Origin: Vagococcus lutrae
GTDB lineage: Bacteria > Bacillota > Bacilli > Lactobacillales > Vagococcaceae
Length of the DNA stretch: 64,000 bases
Assembly (NCBI RefSeq): GCF_003987555.1
Contig: NZ_NGJW01000007.1
Location: 1-64,000 of the forward strand
Reading direction: 5' to 3'
In this document: positions 1 to 9,343 of the stretch, one piece after another
How the letters are laid out: every line of letters starts with the position of its first letter
Position numbering within the stretch: the stretch's first letter is position 1
Translations under genes and position numbers: made by a program
The notes under the pieces: generated by a model
What the model was told of the DNA's origin: nothing
Database searches by the model: none
The model's input: the letters and a program-made list of their open reading frames with translations, nothing else

Positions 1-279
1 ATTATGGATGCTTTCAGAAGCAAAAATCACGTGTCATTTATCCAACAACTAAAAGAACTACCTGAAACATTAGATTCAGAATTTCGTAAGAAACTTCAAA
101 ACCTTTTAAACTATGAAGAAGGGATTCGTAATTCCCTCATATATCCCTATTCAAACGGTAAGATTGAAGCTAAAAACACACATATTAAAACCTTAAAACG
201 GGTATCCTATGGATTTAAATCATTTGAGAACATGAAATTAAGAATATTCATGATGAATCGCCTTATTGAAGTAAAATAA
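1..279 (+). CDS. ISL3-family transposase, C-terminal fragment (5' end outside window)
   Basis: Only the last 90 or so residues are visible. The reading frame is open to the window edge, so the methionine at base 4 is probably internal. The segment SNGKIEAKNTHIKTLKR matches the region carrying the last acidic residue of the ISL3 DDE triad (N-G-x-x-E followed by a basic helix), and SYGFKSFENMKLRI follows as usual for the family. The catalytic aspartates are upstream of the window. Whether the complete gene is intact cannot be judged here. Confidence 0.8.
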   Translation: MMDAFRSKNHVSFIQQLKELPETLDSEFRKKLQNLLNYEEGIRNSLIYPYSNGKIEAKNTHIKTLKRVSYGFKSFENMKLRIFMMNRLIEVK

Positions 280-282
280 AAA

Positions 283-312
283 AGATGAATGGAACGAGTT
301 CCACTCATCTTT
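283..312 (+). terminator. Possible terminator hairpin of the IS
   Basis: Arms at 283-295 and 298-310 form a 13-bp stem with one mismatch and a 2-nt loop just after the transposase stop. Only three T residues follow, so it may be a weak terminator or a barrier to incoming transcription. Confidence 0.4.
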
Positions 313-357
313 CGACTTCATTTTGACTCATCAGTCCTATTTGACAAAGAGCCCTTT

Positions 358-1005
358 TTAATCTTTACTTTGAATGACGGCCATTATTCCCGTTTCAAAT
401 GAGAACGTCGCCTTATTTGATAAAAATTCATTACTTGCAAAACTCATCGGATACGAAACATCATACTCTTCCAACTCATATTTAACTTCTTCTAATGTTA
501 ATTTAGCTACGGGTGTTAAGCAGACAAAAGCTAAATACTTTTTATCTTGCTCTTTCTCAATAACGTGCCTTCCTGGATGAAAATACGTAATCGTGTTTTG
601 TGCATCTCGCATCTCGATTCGTTCTAAAAAAGGACGAAAACGTGGCTCTAAAGGCATCCATAGATTTGCTAAAAAGTGATCTAATCGACCTCCTGTCATT
701 CCTACCAGTGTAATCGTTTGTTCCGGATATTCGTTTAACGCAATCGTTAAAGCAAGTTGCGTGTCCGTCTCATCTTTTTCAGGTGGTGCCGTCCGTATAT
801 CTGAGACGATTTGACTAACCTGTTGAAATTCTTCCGCTGATAACGAATCAAAATCTCCCACAGCCACATGTGGTGTGATACCTTTTTCTAGTAAATGCAA
901 TGTTCCACGGTCAACGCCAATCCACGTCACCGTTTCTTCTTTAAAAGCAAACAGATTCGGCCAATTAACCGAACCTGCTCCACCTACAATGACTATTCGC
1001 GTCAT
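358..1005 (-). CDS. thiN: Thiamine pyrophosphokinase
   Basis: ThiN transfers pyrophosphate from ATP to thiamine, giving the cofactor thiamine diphosphate in the cytosol. The 215-residue length is usual. The N-terminal part shows the nucleotide-binding region with GVDRGTLHLL and VAVGDFDSLS (about residues 30-55), and the conserved DETDTQLAL stretch follows near residue 79, then LVGMTGGRLDH near 100. The start overlaps the rpe stop by one base (TAATG), so it is the last gene of the rsgA-rpe-thiN unit. An ISL3 element ends a few bases past its stop codon without removing coding sequence. Confidence 0.93.
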   Translation of the reverse strand: MTRIVIVGGAGSVNWPNLFAFKEETVTWIGVDRGTLHLLEKGITPHVAVGDFDSLSAEEFQQVSQIVSDIRTAPPEKDETDTQLALTIALNEYPEQTITLVGMTGGRLDHFLANLWMPLEPRFRPFLERIEMRDAQNTITYFHPGRHVIEKEQDKKYLAFVCLTPVAKLTLEEVKYELEEYDVSYPMSFASNEFLSNKATFSFETGIMAVIQSKD

Positions 1006-1658
1006 TATTCTGACACCGCTTCTCTTAATTTAGCTAACTGACCCTTTGGATTTTCATGATTATATACATAAGATCCAGCGACGAAAACATCTGCGCCTGC
1101 TTTAGCACAAAGACGTGCTGTGTCGGGCTGTATCCCCCCGTCGACTTCAATTTCATAATGATAACCGTGTTGCTCGCGCAATATAGCCAGTTCTTCAATT
1201 TTACCTAGTGTATTCTCAATAAACGATTGTCCGCCAAACCCTGGATTAACCGTCATGACTAAAACTAAATCAACCATTTCCAAAACATGAGCTATCGCTG
1301 ATACAGGGGTACCGGGATTTATGACCACACCGGCTTTAACGCCTTCATTTTTAATCATCTGAATACCACGATGTAAATGAGGTGTACTTTCTTGATGTAT
1401 GACGATAATATCCGCGCCTGCTTTGGCAAAATCAGGAATAAAACGTTCTGGTTGAACAATCATCAAATGAACGTCTAATGGTAATTTTGTAACTGGGCGT
1501 AAGGCAGCTACAATGTTCGGTCCTAGTGTAATATTAGGAACAAATTGTCCATCCATCACATCAATATGAATATAATCCGCGCCACCTGCTTCCACTAGTT
1601 TCACATCACGTTCTAAATTCGCAAAATCCGCACTTAAAATAGAAGGTGCAAGTTTCAT
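1005..1658 (-). CDS. rpe: Ribulose-phosphate 3-epimerase
   Basis: Rpe interconverts ribulose-5-phosphate and xylulose-5-phosphate in the pentose phosphate pathway. The 217-residue TIM-barrel protein starts with the hallmark MKLAPSILSADFANL. It has the metal-ligand motif HIDVMDGQFVPN (about residues 31-42), VHLMI, VNPGFGGQSF (about 138-147) and the strand EVDGGIQ with the catalytic aspartate. It lies between rsgA and thiN as in many Firmicutes, 15 bases after rsgA. No unusual features. Confidence 0.96.
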   Translation of the reverse strand: MKLAPSILSADFANLERDVKLVEAGGADYIHIDVMDGQFVPNITLGPNIVAALRPVTKLPLDVHLMIVQPERFIPDFAKAGADIIVIHQESTPHLHRGIQMIKNEGVKAGVVINPGTPVSAIAHVLEMVDLVLVMTVNPGFGGQSFIENTLGKIEELAILREQHGYHYEIEVDGGIQPDTARLCAKAGADVFVAGSYVYNHENPKGQLAKLREAVSE

Positions 1659-1673
1659 CTCTTCACGTCCTTT

Positions 1674-2570
1674 TTATTTTTTTCGATGATAAATTGGTTT
1701 ACGTTCTTCAATTTCTTTTAAAAATTGTAAATAGTTTTCATAACGACTCGTCGCTATATCACCTATTTCCACTAAATGTTTCACTTCGCACTTGGGTTCT
1801 GCCACGTGCAAACACCCGCGAAATTGGCAGTAATCACTGGCCGCACGCATTTCTACAAATTGCTGACTTAGTTCAACCGCCTCAATCTCTTTAAAGTCGA
1901 TAGAACTAAATCCAGGCGTATCCCCTACCAGACCACCTGCAAGTGGATGTAATTCCACATGACGTGTCGTATGGCGTCCTCTGCCTAATGATTGTGATAT
2001 TTCACCTGTTTTTAAATCGAGCTCAGGTGATAGCTTGTTTAAAAGTGTACTCTTGCCTGCACCCGTCTGCCCCATAAAAACGGTTACCTTTTCTTTAAAC
2101 AATGATGATAAATTAGCTAAGCAAGTTTGATCTGACTCTCGTTCTGGAATCATTACCTGGTAGCCCATTCGTTCATATATACTCATCGTTTGACGAAGTG
2201 ATTCATATTCTTCTGGAGTGAGTAAATCTATTTTCGTTAAATAAATAATCGGCGTGATTTTTTCATACTCGACCGTTACTAAAAAGCGATCTAATAGATT
2301 TAGAGATAAGGCAGGTTCTGTCGCACTCATGATTAAAACCGCTTGGTCAACATTCGCTATCGCCGGTCGCCTTAACTCTGTTTTTCGTGGTAACACTTCC
2401 ATTAAATAACCTTCTGACTGTTCTTCAGCTTGAAATTTAACCCGGTCGCCAACGAGTGGGGTGATACTTTTTTTACGGAAATTCCCTCTTGCACGAGTCT
2501 GATAAGTTTCTCCATTTGAGTAGACGTAATAGAAGCCACTCAATGCTTTTCTAATCTGTCCTTCTTTCAA
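1674..2570 (-). CDS. rsgA: Ribosome small-subunit assembly GTPase RsgA
   Basis: RsgA is a circularly permuted GTPase that checks late maturation of the 30S subunit. The 298-residue protein has an N-terminal OB-fold, then G4 (TKID, about residue 112), G1 (GQTGAGKST, about 167) and G3 (DTPGFSS), in the permuted order. A C-terminal zinc-binding group follows (C-x5-C-x-H-x5-C around CQFRGCLHVAEPKC). The start is TTG immediately after the tlpA stop codon, and a GAGGGAAG ribosome-binding site lies inside tlpA, so translation of the two genes is probably coupled. In related genomes rsgA directly follows prkC; here ccdA-tlpA intervenes. Confidence 0.94.
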   Translation of the reverse strand: MKEGQIRKALSGFYYVYSNGETYQTRARGNFRKKSITPLVGDRVKFQAEEQSEGYLMEVLPRKTELRRPAIANVDQAVLIMSATEPALSLNLLDRFLVTVEYEKITPIIYLTKIDLLTPEEYESLRQTMSIYERMGYQVMIPERESDQTCLANLSSLFKEKVTVFMGQTGAGKSTLLNKLSPELDLKTGEISQSLGRGRHTTRHVELHPLAGGLVGDTPGFSSIDFKEIEAVELSQQFVEMRAASDYCQFRGCLHVAEPKCEVKHLVEIGDIATSRYENYLQFLKEIEERKPIYHRKK

Positions 2571-3137
2571 TTAGTCACTTCCCTCATTTAGTAATGCAGT
2601 GATACCTTCTGTTAGAACTTTCTCCTCCATCATACCATTTTGTTCAAAAATAATCTCACCTTTTTTATTGATAAATAGTGTTCTTGGAATCGACGTCAGG
2701 CCGTAAGCTTTAGAGGCTTCACCGTTAGCTTCGTGAAATACTGGCATCGTATAGTTGTTCTCATCAATAAACTGACGAGCTGACTGCTGCGTTTCGCCGT
2801 TAAAACCAAGAATATTGACCATCACAAACTGGACATCTTCATGTTTTTCAAAACTTTGTTGAAAAGTAGGCATTTCATAGACGCATGGTGGACAAGTACT
2901 AGCCCAAAAATTTAGTACGACAGGTTTTTCCCCGATAAAATCTTCCAAGTTTACTACTCCCCCTTCAAATTTTAACATATTAAAATTGGGGGCTGGACGG
3001 GCTTCTACTGACTCATCTTGTATAACTTCCTCTTCAACGATGCTTGGGGTAACCTCTTCACCTAACTTTTGATACACCACTGTACCTGCAACTAACAATA
3101 CTGCTAAAATACTTCCAAAAATAATTGTTTTCTTCAT
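2571..3137 (-). CDS. Membrane-anchored TlpA/ResA-like thioredoxin
   Basis: The 188-residue protein has an N-terminal membrane segment (about residues 5-22) without a lipobox cysteine, so it is probably anchored outside the membrane by an uncleaved helix. A thioredoxin fold follows with the active site STCPPC (about residues 81-86) in the context VVLNFWASTCPPC, and the cis-proline region SIPRTLF. This is typical of extracytoplasmic TlpA/ResA reductases that receive electrons from CcdA. ccdA lies 10 bases upstream in the same direction, which supports a CcdA-to-TlpA relay. The final substrate, such as methionine sulfoxide reductase or a surface protein, cannot be seen from the sequence. Confidence 0.88.
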   Translation of the reverse strand: MKKTIIFGSILAVLLVAGTVVYQKLGEEVTPSIVEEEVIQDESVEARPAPNFNMLKFEGGVVNLEDFIGEKPVVLNFWASTCPPCVYEMPTFQQSFEKHEDVQFVMVNILGFNGETQQSARQFIDENNYTMPVFHEANGEASKAYGLTSIPRTLFINKKGEIIFEQNGMMEEKVLTEGITALLNEGSD

Positions 3138-3147
3138 TTCTATCTCC

Positions 3148-3822
3148 TTATAATAACCATAATTGTAGTTTTGTCATAAATCCTGTCATCATTAAAATAC
3201 CTAGTATTATCAAAATAATGCCCGAAACACGATTGATGATGTCATAGTTAGCTTTTATTTTATTAAACAACGGCTTTAGACTATCCATAAAAAAGGCGCT
3301 TAGCATAAAGGGTAAGCCCAATCCGAAAGAATAACTGACTAGCATTAAGGCTCCTTTTAATGCGGTTCCTTGATGGGAAGCAAGACTTAGAGCAGACCCT
3401 AAAAACACACCTAAACATGGACTCCATGCCAGTGAGAAGACTATCCCAAACAGGTAATATGATAAAAGGGTATCTGGTTGTTGCTTTGTTTGCGAAGTCG
3501 ACCGTCCTTTAAATATTTTTCCCCACTCTTCAGGTATCACACCTAAAAAATAAAGACCAGCGTACACTACAAACCCGCCTGTTAATAACTGAATAGCCAG
3601 TCGATAGCGAACGAAAAGACTCCCTATCCATCCTGCAAAAACACCCATGGACACAAATATCGTCGTAAATCCTAAAACAAAAGCGAGCGTTCGATAAAAC
3701 AAAAGACGAAACGATTTTTGTTCACCGCCCAAAAAATAAACAAGATATATTGGTAACAACGGCAATATACACGGTGATATAAATGTAATAAGCCCTTCTA
3801 AAAACGATAAGATGTAATACAT
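3148..3822 (-). CDS. ccdA: CcdA-family cytochrome c biogenesis/thiol-disulfide transporter
   Basis: A 224-residue protein with six likely membrane helices. It carries the two conserved cysteine regions of the CcdA/DsbD family: ISPCILPLLP near residue 16 and AWSPCLGVFLG near residue 134. CcdA moves reducing equivalents from cytosolic thioredoxin across the membrane to extracytoplasmic thioredoxin-like proteins, here presumably the product of the adjacent tlpA-like gene. Lactobacillales usually lack c-type cytochromes, so thiol repair or surface protein maturation is the likelier role. A terminator separates it from prkC, so it probably has its own promoter. Confidence 0.9.
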   Translation of the reverse strand: MYYILSFLEGLITFISPCILPLLPIYLVYFLGGEQKSFRLLFYRTLAFVLGFTTIFVSMGVFAGWIGSLFVRYRLAIQLLTGGFVVYAGLYFLGVIPEEWGKIFKGRSTSQTKQQPDTLLSYYLFGIVFSLAWSPCLGVFLGSALSLASHQGTALKGALMLVSYSFGLGLPFMLSAFFMDSLKPLFNKIKANYDIINRVSGIILIILGILMMTGFMTKLQLWLL

Positions 3823-3851
3823 GATATTCTCCTTTTTAATCTATACTAAAT

Positions 3852-3871
3852 TTGAGTATAGCATAGCTCAA
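3852..3871. promoter_or_regulatory. Dyad TTGAG-N10-CTCAA upstream of ccdA
   Basis: A short dyad lies 30 bases upstream of the ccdA start, inside the only space available for its promoter after the prkC terminator. TATACT- and TATAGA-like hexamers occur beside it, but no -35/-10 pair is convincing. It could be an operator; no regulator gene is adjacent. Confidence 0.3.
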
Positions 3872-3885
3872 TTTAATACAAAAAT

Positions 3886-3929
3886 AAAAAAACCGTATTT
3901 CACAAAGTACTACCCTTTGTAAAATACAG
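3886..3929 (-). terminator. Intrinsic terminator after prkC
   Basis: Arms at 3893-3907 and 3915-3929 form a 15-bp stem with few mismatches. On the minus strand a run of seven T follows. It closes the prpC-prkC transcript and separates it from ccdA. Confidence 0.85.
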
Positions 3930-3937
3930 TCTATTAA

Positions 3938-5773
3938 TTACGATTCTTTACTATCTGTTGTTTTATTTTCATCAGGTTTATTCTTTTTATTATCTTTTTC
4001 TGATGAGTCTGTGGTTGTATTGCCTTCAGGTTCAGGCGCTTCTGTTTCTACTGTCGCTTCGGTCGTTTCTGGTTGCGGTGCTGGTCCTAAAGATACGACT
4101 AGATTAATATGATCACCTTTATCAACCATTCTTCCCGAAGGTGGAAATTGAGTAATAATATACCCAGCAGGGACACTATCATGATATTCACGTTCCACTT
4201 CATAAGTTAAGTCTTTCTCTTCTAAATAGCTTTCAGCATCCATTTGGCTGTAAGAAGTCAAATCACGTAATTTAAAGCCTTTGACGCCTTTACTAATAAT
4301 AAACTCAATCTTATCTTTTTCTGGAGATAGTGTGGAACCTCCAGCAGGGTTTTGTGAGATAATCATGCCTACTTCAACATCACTATTTTCTTCTTCTTTT
4401 ACTTTTATATTACGACGCTTAAATCCTAAATCTAATAATGTCTTTTCTACATCCGTAAAGCGCAAGCCTTCATAGTCGTCAATTTCAATCTTATCAGGGC
4501 CTTTACTAATGATTAGTGTCACTTCACTACCTTTTTTAGCTTTAGCATTACCACGTGGACTTGTTTCTACAACCAAACCTTCTTCGATTTGATCATCGTA
4601 TGTTTCTTCGCGGTCGGCGGCGACTTTAAATTGTTTTTCAGTTAACACTTTTTCCGCCTCTTCTACGGTCATATTAGTTGTATCCGGCACAGTTATGCTT
4701 GAAGGACGTACAAATGCTAGGAATAATAGAATTCCTATCACTACTACCGTTAAGAAAGCGAGGAACCACCATTTTCCTTTGCCTTTTTTAACTGGCACTT
4801 CTTCCTCTTGTTCAGTCGTAACGGGCTCTTGAGGTTCTTCTATCACTGCTGCAACAGGTTCTGGCTCAGCGGGTAACGGGGTTAACACCTTTGTCTCTTC
4901 AATCATTGCTTGCGGTTCAAAGCGTGGCTCATTTTCCCGTAATGGCGATAATGATGTCGAAATATCTCGTGCCATTTCTTCAGCAGAGACATAGCGATCT
5001 GTCGCTTCTTTCGCAGTCGCATGTAAAATAACATTTTCAAGTGCTTGTGGAATAGCTGGATTTAATTCTCGAACGGAAGGAATCTCCGTTTGAAAATGTT
5101 TCAAAGCAATCGAAACAGCTGATTCACCTTCAAAAGGTACTTTCCCACTTAGTAGCTCAAATAATATCACACCCAAGGCATAGATATCCGATTGACGTGT
5201 CGCCATACTTCCACGAGCTTGTTCGGGCGACAAATAATGAACAGACCCTAATAATGTATTCGTTTGAGTAAGCGATGTTTCTGATAAAGCAATCGCAATA
5301 CCAAAGTCTGCAATTTTAACATTTCCAAATTCATCAATTAATATGTTTTGCGGCTTTAAATCGCGATGAATAATCCGGTGCTGATGAGCAAGTGAAATGG
5401 CCGATAAGATTTGTTCCATAATGGTCACAACCATCTCTAACGGAATCGGGTAGTGATTCTTAATATATTGCTTTAAATCCGTCCCCTTAACATATTCCAT
5501 AACTAAATATTGTAAGCCGTCTTCTTCTCCTACGTCATAAACACTGACAATATTCGGATGAACTAACTCGGATGAAGCTAACGCTTCTCTTTGGAAACGA
5601 CGAATTGCTGCTTGGTCATTTTGAAAGTCAAAACGTAAAACTTTCACAGCAACTTCACGATCTAGTATCGGATCATAAGCTAAAAATACATTTGCCATAC
5701 CGCCACTACCGATATTCCCTATAACCTTATAACGGCCATTAATCTTCGAACCAATATCAATCACGTGCTTCAT
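3938..5773 (-). CDS. prkC: PASTA-domain serine/threonine kinase
   Basis: This transmembrane kinase (PrkC/StkP/IreK type) senses cell-wall precursors and tunes wall synthesis and antibiotic tolerance. The 611-residue protein has an N-terminal kinase domain with the glycine loop GSGGMANV (about 22-29), lysine 44 in VAVKV, the catalytic HRDLKPQN (about 140) and DFG. A basic stretch and one membrane helix follow (about 334-356), then three PASTA repeats (about 357-565). The tail is rich in Thr, Glu and Lys and of low complexity. The start overlaps the prpC phosphatase gene by 17 bases, so kinase and phosphatase are made together. Confidence 0.96.
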   Translation of the reverse strand: MKHVIDIGSKINGRYKVIGNIGSGGMANVFLAYDPILDREVAVKVLRFDFQNDQAAIRRFQREALASSELVHPNIVSVYDVGEEDGLQYLVMEYVKGTDLKQYIKNHYPIPLEMVVTIMEQILSAISLAHQHRIIHRDLKPQNILIDEFGNVKIADFGIAIALSETSLTQTNTLLGSVHYLSPEQARGSMATRQSDIYALGVILFELLSGKVPFEGESAVSIALKHFQTEIPSVRELNPAIPQALENVILHATAKEATDRYVSAEEMARDISTSLSPLRENEPRFEPQAMIEETKVLTPLPAEPEPVAAVIEEPQEPVTTEQEEEVPVKKGKGKWWFLAFLTVVVIGILLFLAFVRPSSITVPDTTNMTVEEAEKVLTEKQFKVAADREETYDDQIEEGLVVETSPRGNAKAKKGSEVTLIISKGPDKIEIDDYEGLRFTDVEKTLLDLGFKRRNIKVKEEENSDVEVGMIISQNPAGGSTLSPEKDKIEFIISKGVKGFKLRDLTSYSQMDAESYLEEKDLTYEVEREYHDSVPAGYIITQFPPSGRMVDKGDHINLVVSLGPAPQPETTEATVETEAPEPEGNTTTDSSEKDNKKNKPDENKTTDSKES

Positions 5774-6512
5774 CCTCCTTTTCCGAAATTTCTATTAACA
5801 GTGCGGTAATATTATCCGTACCGCCCGCCTCGTTCGCTTTTTCAATCAACTGCTGCACGATTTCTTCAGGCAACAACGGTTGAGTAATCACTGTTAATAA
5901 CTCATCATCGCTTAACATATTCGTTAAACCGTCTGAGCATAGTAATACCTTATCACCAATTTCTGTTTCAATCGTCGTTACATCAACTTCTACCACTCCA
6001 GGAATCCCTAACGAACGTACTAACACGTTTTTTCGCGGATGGCTTTTAGCCATTTCAGGTGTTAATTCCCCCGATTTGACTAATTCATTCACTAAAGAAT
6101 GGTCTTCTGTTAATTGTCGTAACCCTGATTGTCTGATTAAATACGAACGACTATCACCAACATGTGCTAAAACAAGTTTGCGATTCGTTAACAGAACCGT
6201 GGCAACAATCGTTGTCCCCATCCCCATCTTCGACGCGTCACTTTGACCTCGCTCATATATGACTTCATTTTCTTTTTGAATGACTTGTAATAACCATTGA
6301 ATAATCGCTTCTTCATCGTGTAAAGCTGTTGATTCCCACAATGAGCCAATATCAGCTACAGCTTGTTGACTAGCGATGTCACCAGCTTGATGTCCACCCA
6401 TACCGTCAGCTACGATAGCTAATTTTAACTCTTTTAAATTTTCAAAAATACCTACTGCATCTTGATTACTCTTACGCCTCTGTCCAATATCTGTCTGATA
6501 TCCGATTTTCAT
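5757..6512 (-). CDS. prpC: PP2C-family protein phosphatase
   Basis: The 251-residue PPM phosphatase reverses phosphorylation by PrkC. It carries the family motifs [14 protein letters not shown] at the start, [11 protein letters not shown] (about residues 36-46, metal-binding aspartates), [19 protein letters not shown] (about 192) and [10 protein letters not shown] near the C terminus. It acts in the cytosol with manganese or magnesium. It overlaps prkC by 17 bases and lies 22 bases after rsmB in one long minus-strand unit, the classical Firmicute arrangement. No residue needed for metal binding appears to be missing. Confidence 0.96.
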   Translation of the reverse strand: MKIGYQTDIGQRRKSNQDAVGIFENLKELKLAIVADGMGGHQAGDIASQQAVADIGSLWESTALHDEEAIIQWLLQVIQKENEVIYERGQSDASKMGMGTTIVATVLLTNRKLVLAHVGDSRSYLIRQSGLRQLTEDHSLVNELVKSGELTPEMAKSHPRKNVLVRSLGIPGVVEVDVTTIETEIGDKVLLCSDGLTNMLSDDELLTVITQPLLPEEIVQQLIEKANEAGGTDNITALLIEISEKEDEARD

Positions 6513-6534
6513 TCTTACACCTCTTTGCGTCTTC

Positions 6535-7902
6535 TTAACTTATCCGTTGTAAACAACTAATAAAAAAACCATCCGTGTTAAAATGATGTGGATAAAGCGT
6601 CACACCATAATCTGAGTGGTCATTTACAAAATCCGTTCCCTCTACTGGAATAGCTTTAAAGTTAGGATTTCGTTCTAAAAACAAACGGACCACTTCTTCG
6701 TTTTCTTCTGATAAAATTGTACACGTACTGTAAGTTATTATACCCCACTCTTTCACTTTTTGCGAAACACTTTCAAGTATTTCTAACTGAATACTCGGGA
6801 GTCGTTCAAAGTCCTCTGGTCGCTTATGATAGCGAATATCTGGTTTTCTTCGCAGTAGTCCTAAACCTGAACACGGCGCATCCACTAAAATGCGGTCAAA
6901 TGACGCATCTGAAAAAACAGTCTTAACCTCTCTTGCGTCCATCTTTTGAGTCTTGACAACATCGGTCACATTCATACGCTTGGCATTTTGGTCAATGAGC
7001 TTCACTTTATGGGCGTGAATATCTAAAGCCGTCACTTGTCCTCCTTGCTTAGCGTCGAGATATTGCGCAATATGTGTCGTCTTGCCACCCGGAGCGGCAC
7101 AAGCATCTAGCACTTGGTGTTGTGGTTCAATTTGCATACTCGGTGCGACTAACATGGAACTTTCATCTTGTATAGTTAACTGACCCGAACGAAACATCTC
7201 GCTTCCAGCTAAAAACCCTTTACTTCCCACGATTCCAAAAGGAGATACCTCACTTGCTTGTACGTCATAACCAGCTGTTTTTAATTGTTCAAGCACTTCT
7301 TCTCGCGTGAGCTCACGAGCAGTCACACGTGCGCTGACCGAGCTAGGTTCTAACAGCGACAATCCTAGTTCACGCGTTTCTTTTTCGCCGATTTGTTCAC
7401 ATAGTTTTTCCACTAACCATACTGGCAAACTGACTTCTATCGATAATCGCTCGATTGGATTTTCGATGTTTTCAATAGCAGGAACTCCTTGACGTTGAAT
7501 CGTGCGTAAAACACCATTCACAAACTTACCAATCCCCGCATTTCCTTTTATCTTAGCAATTTCAACTGCCTCATTGACACTTCCATGATCGGGTACTCTA
7601 TCTAAGTAAACCATTTGATATAAAGTCAAGCGTAGTAACTGACGCACCCAATTATCCAATTTTTTCGCTTTTTTTACAAAAGGCGCTAAAAAATAATCCA
7701 GTGTCAATTGACGACTTAATGTCCCATAAACGATTTCCGTCATAAGACGGGCGTCTTGTGGGGTTAATTCGCCTTCTCGAATGACTTGGTCAACTAATAA
7801 ATTAGAATAAGATTGTTGTTCCGACACTTTAACCAAGAGTTCTAACGCCGCGAACCGAGGATTGTTTTTAGCTGTTTTTTTCTTTCTTGATGCACTTACC
7901 AT
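6535..7902 (-). CDS. rsmB: 16S rRNA (cytosine-967-C5)-methyltransferase
   Basis: RsmB (Sun/Fmu) methylates C967 of 16S rRNA using S-adenosylmethionine. The 455-residue protein has an N-terminal NusB-like RNA-binding domain (about 15-140) and a C-terminal Rossmann methyltransferase domain. The latter shows VLDACAAPGGKTTHIA (motif I, about residue 264), the catalytic-loop VDAPCSGLGLLRR (about 340) and the second cysteine motif YSTCTI (about 391). Its start overlaps the end of fmt by 7 bases. It lies within the def-fmt-rsmB-prpC-prkC translation and wall-signalling cluster. Confidence 0.95.
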   Translation of the reverse strand: MVSASRKKKTAKNNPRFAALELLVKVSEQQSYSNLLVDQVIREGELTPQDARLMTEIVYGTLSRQLTLDYFLAPFVKKAKKLDNWVRQLLRLTLYQMVYLDRVPDHGSVNEAVEIAKIKGNAGIGKFVNGVLRTIQRQGVPAIENIENPIERLSIEVSLPVWLVEKLCEQIGEKETRELGLSLLEPSSVSARVTARELTREEVLEQLKTAGYDVQASEVSPFGIVGSKGFLAGSEMFRSGQLTIQDESSMLVAPSMQIEPQHQVLDACAAPGGKTTHIAQYLDAKQGGQVTALDIHAHKVKLIDQNAKRMNVTDVVKTQKMDAREVKTVFSDASFDRILVDAPCSGLGLLRRKPDIRYHKRPEDFERLPSIQLEILESVSQKVKEWGIITYSTCTILSEENEEVVRLFLERNPNFKAIPVEGTDFVNDHSDYGVTLYPHHFNTDGFFISCLQRIS

Positions 7903-8840
7903 GTCAATTGATCTCCTTCATTCAGTTGACGACCAACACCATTTAAAAAGTTCACAGCTGACATCTTAGCTTTCCCAGCAGGTTGTAATGTCAGCACCTC
8001 ATAGACTGTTCCGCCCCCACATGCAACTTCAAAACTTTTTTTATTTATTGTCACAATTGTGCCTGGCTTAGCGTTCGTTTTTTTCTCTAACGGTTGCCCC
8101 TGATAAATTTTCACGCGTTGTTCTTGCCATAACGTATGTGCAACTGGCCACGGATGCATCCCCCGAACTTTCCAATCCACTTGTTCCGCTGTTTTATCCC
8201 ACGAAATCCGCTCTAATTCTCGACTAATATTTGGTGAGAAAGTGGCATCGTCTTCTTTTTGAGGCGTCGGTGTAATCGTGTTCGTTAAAATCATCGGTAA
8301 TGTTTCTAACAACAAGTCTTTTCCTAATACACTCAAACGGTCAAATAATGTCCCTACATCATCTGTGTCCTTAATTTCTAACTTAGCTTGGGTTAAAATA
8401 TCGCCAGCATCCATTTTTTTCACCATTCGCATAATGGTGACACCTGTTTCTTTTTCACCATTCATCAAAGCATAGTGAACAGGCGCACCACCACGATATT
8501 TTGGTAACAATGATGCGTGAACGTTAACCGAACCAAACTCCGGTGCATATAATAATTTTTCAGGCAAAAATTGCCCGAAAGCCGCTGTTACAATAATATC
8601 TGGGTCTAAGTCTAAGACTTGCTGCATTTCTTCGCTTCCCGAGATTTTTTCAGGCTGTAAAACTGGAATCCCAAGTTCAACGGCTGCCTCTTTAACTGGA
8701 GGAGGCGTCAATACTTTCTTCCGTCCAACAGGTCGATCTGGTTGTGTGACAACCGCTTTTATTTCATACTCATTTTCAATCAATCCTTTTAAGATAGGGA
8801 CTGAAAAAGCAGGTGTTCCCATAAATACTACACTAGTCAT
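7896..8840 (-). CDS. fmt: Methionyl-tRNA formyltransferase
   Basis: Fmt formylates initiator Met-tRNA from 10-formyltetrahydrofolate. The 314-residue protein begins VVFMGTPAFSVPIL and has the folate-binding and catalytic segment HASLLPKYRGGAPV (about residues 108-121), followed by GVTIMRMVKKMDAGDIL with the conserved Asp. A C-terminal OB-like tRNA-binding domain begins near residue 205. It overlaps def at its 5' end by 8 bases and rsmB at its 3' end by 7 bases, so the three are probably translationally coupled. Confidence 0.96.
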   Translation of the reverse strand: MTSVVFMGTPAFSVPILKGLIENEYEIKAVVTQPDRPVGRKKVLTPPPVKEAAVELGIPVLQPEKISGSEEMQQVLDLDPDIIVTAAFGQFLPEKLLYAPEFGSVNVHASLLPKYRGGAPVHYALMNGEKETGVTIMRMVKKMDAGDILTQAKLEIKDTDDVGTLFDRLSVLGKDLLLETLPMILTNTITPTPQKEDDATFSPNISRELERISWDKTAEQVDWKVRGMHPWPVAHTLWQEQRVKIYQGQPLEKKTNAKPGTIVTINKKSFEVACGGGTVYEVLTLQPAGKAKMSAVNFLNGVGRQLNEGDQLTW

Positions 8841-9327
8841 TTCTTCTTCCCTCCATATAGTCTTCTAAATCTTCTTCTGCAATTCGTTCTATCATCTTAT
8901 CAATAAACAAAATGCCATTTAAATGGTCAATTTCATGTTGAATCGCTCGCGCAAAATAATCATCCGCTTCTAACTCATACTCGTCACCTTCACGGTCGAA
9001 ATACCGCACGACAATCGTTTCATACCGTTTAACCGTTCCATACTGATGTGGTAAACTTAGGCAACCTTCCACATCAATATTTTCTCCTTCATGAAAAATG
9101 ATTTCTGGATTAATTAGCTCTAACACATCATCCTCAGGGTCTAACTGGACAATCGCTACACGAATATTTTTACCAATTTGTGGCGCAGCTAGTCCTATCC
9201 CATCATGTGCATCCATGGTGCGCTTCATTCTATCAAGCATTTGAATTAACTCATCAGAAATCACGCCTACTTCTTGTGAAGGACGTGTTAATTTTTGATT
9301 CGGGTGAATCACTATCGGATAACTCAT
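8833..9327 (-). CDS. def: Peptide deformylase
   Basis: Removes the N-formyl group from new proteins, completing the cycle begun by Fmt. The 164-residue metalloenzyme shows the three family motifs: GIGLAAPQIG (about residues 43-52), EGCLSLP with the cysteine ligand (about 87-93) and QHEIDHLNG with the two histidine ligands and catalytic glutamate (about 129-137). The compact length and motif I form fit the standard bacterial enzyme. It lies 16 bases after priA and overlaps fmt by 8 bases. Confidence 0.96.
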   Translation of the reverse strand: MSYPIVIHPNQKLTRPSQEVGVISDELIQMLDRMKRTMDAHDGIGLAAPQIGKNIRVAIVQLDPEDDVLELINPEIIFHEGENIDVEGCLSLPHQYGTVKRYETIVVRYFDREGDEYELEADDYFARAIQHEIDHLNGILFIDKMIERIAEEDLEDYMEGRRND

Positions 9328-9343
9328 TTATTTCCCTCTTTTT

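Larger units (their letters stand above)
1..353 (+). mobile_element. Right end of an ISL3-family insertion sequence
   Basis: The element enters from the left window edge. It holds the 3' part of a transposase gene and ends with the terminal inverted repeat at 336-353, which reads GGCTCTTTGTCAAATAGG inward on the minus strand. Ends beginning GGCTCTTTG are typical of ISL3-family elements. The thiN stop codon begins a few bases beyond the end (358), so the IS sits right at the 3' end of thiN. The left end and any 8-bp target duplication lie outside the window. Confidence 0.75.
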
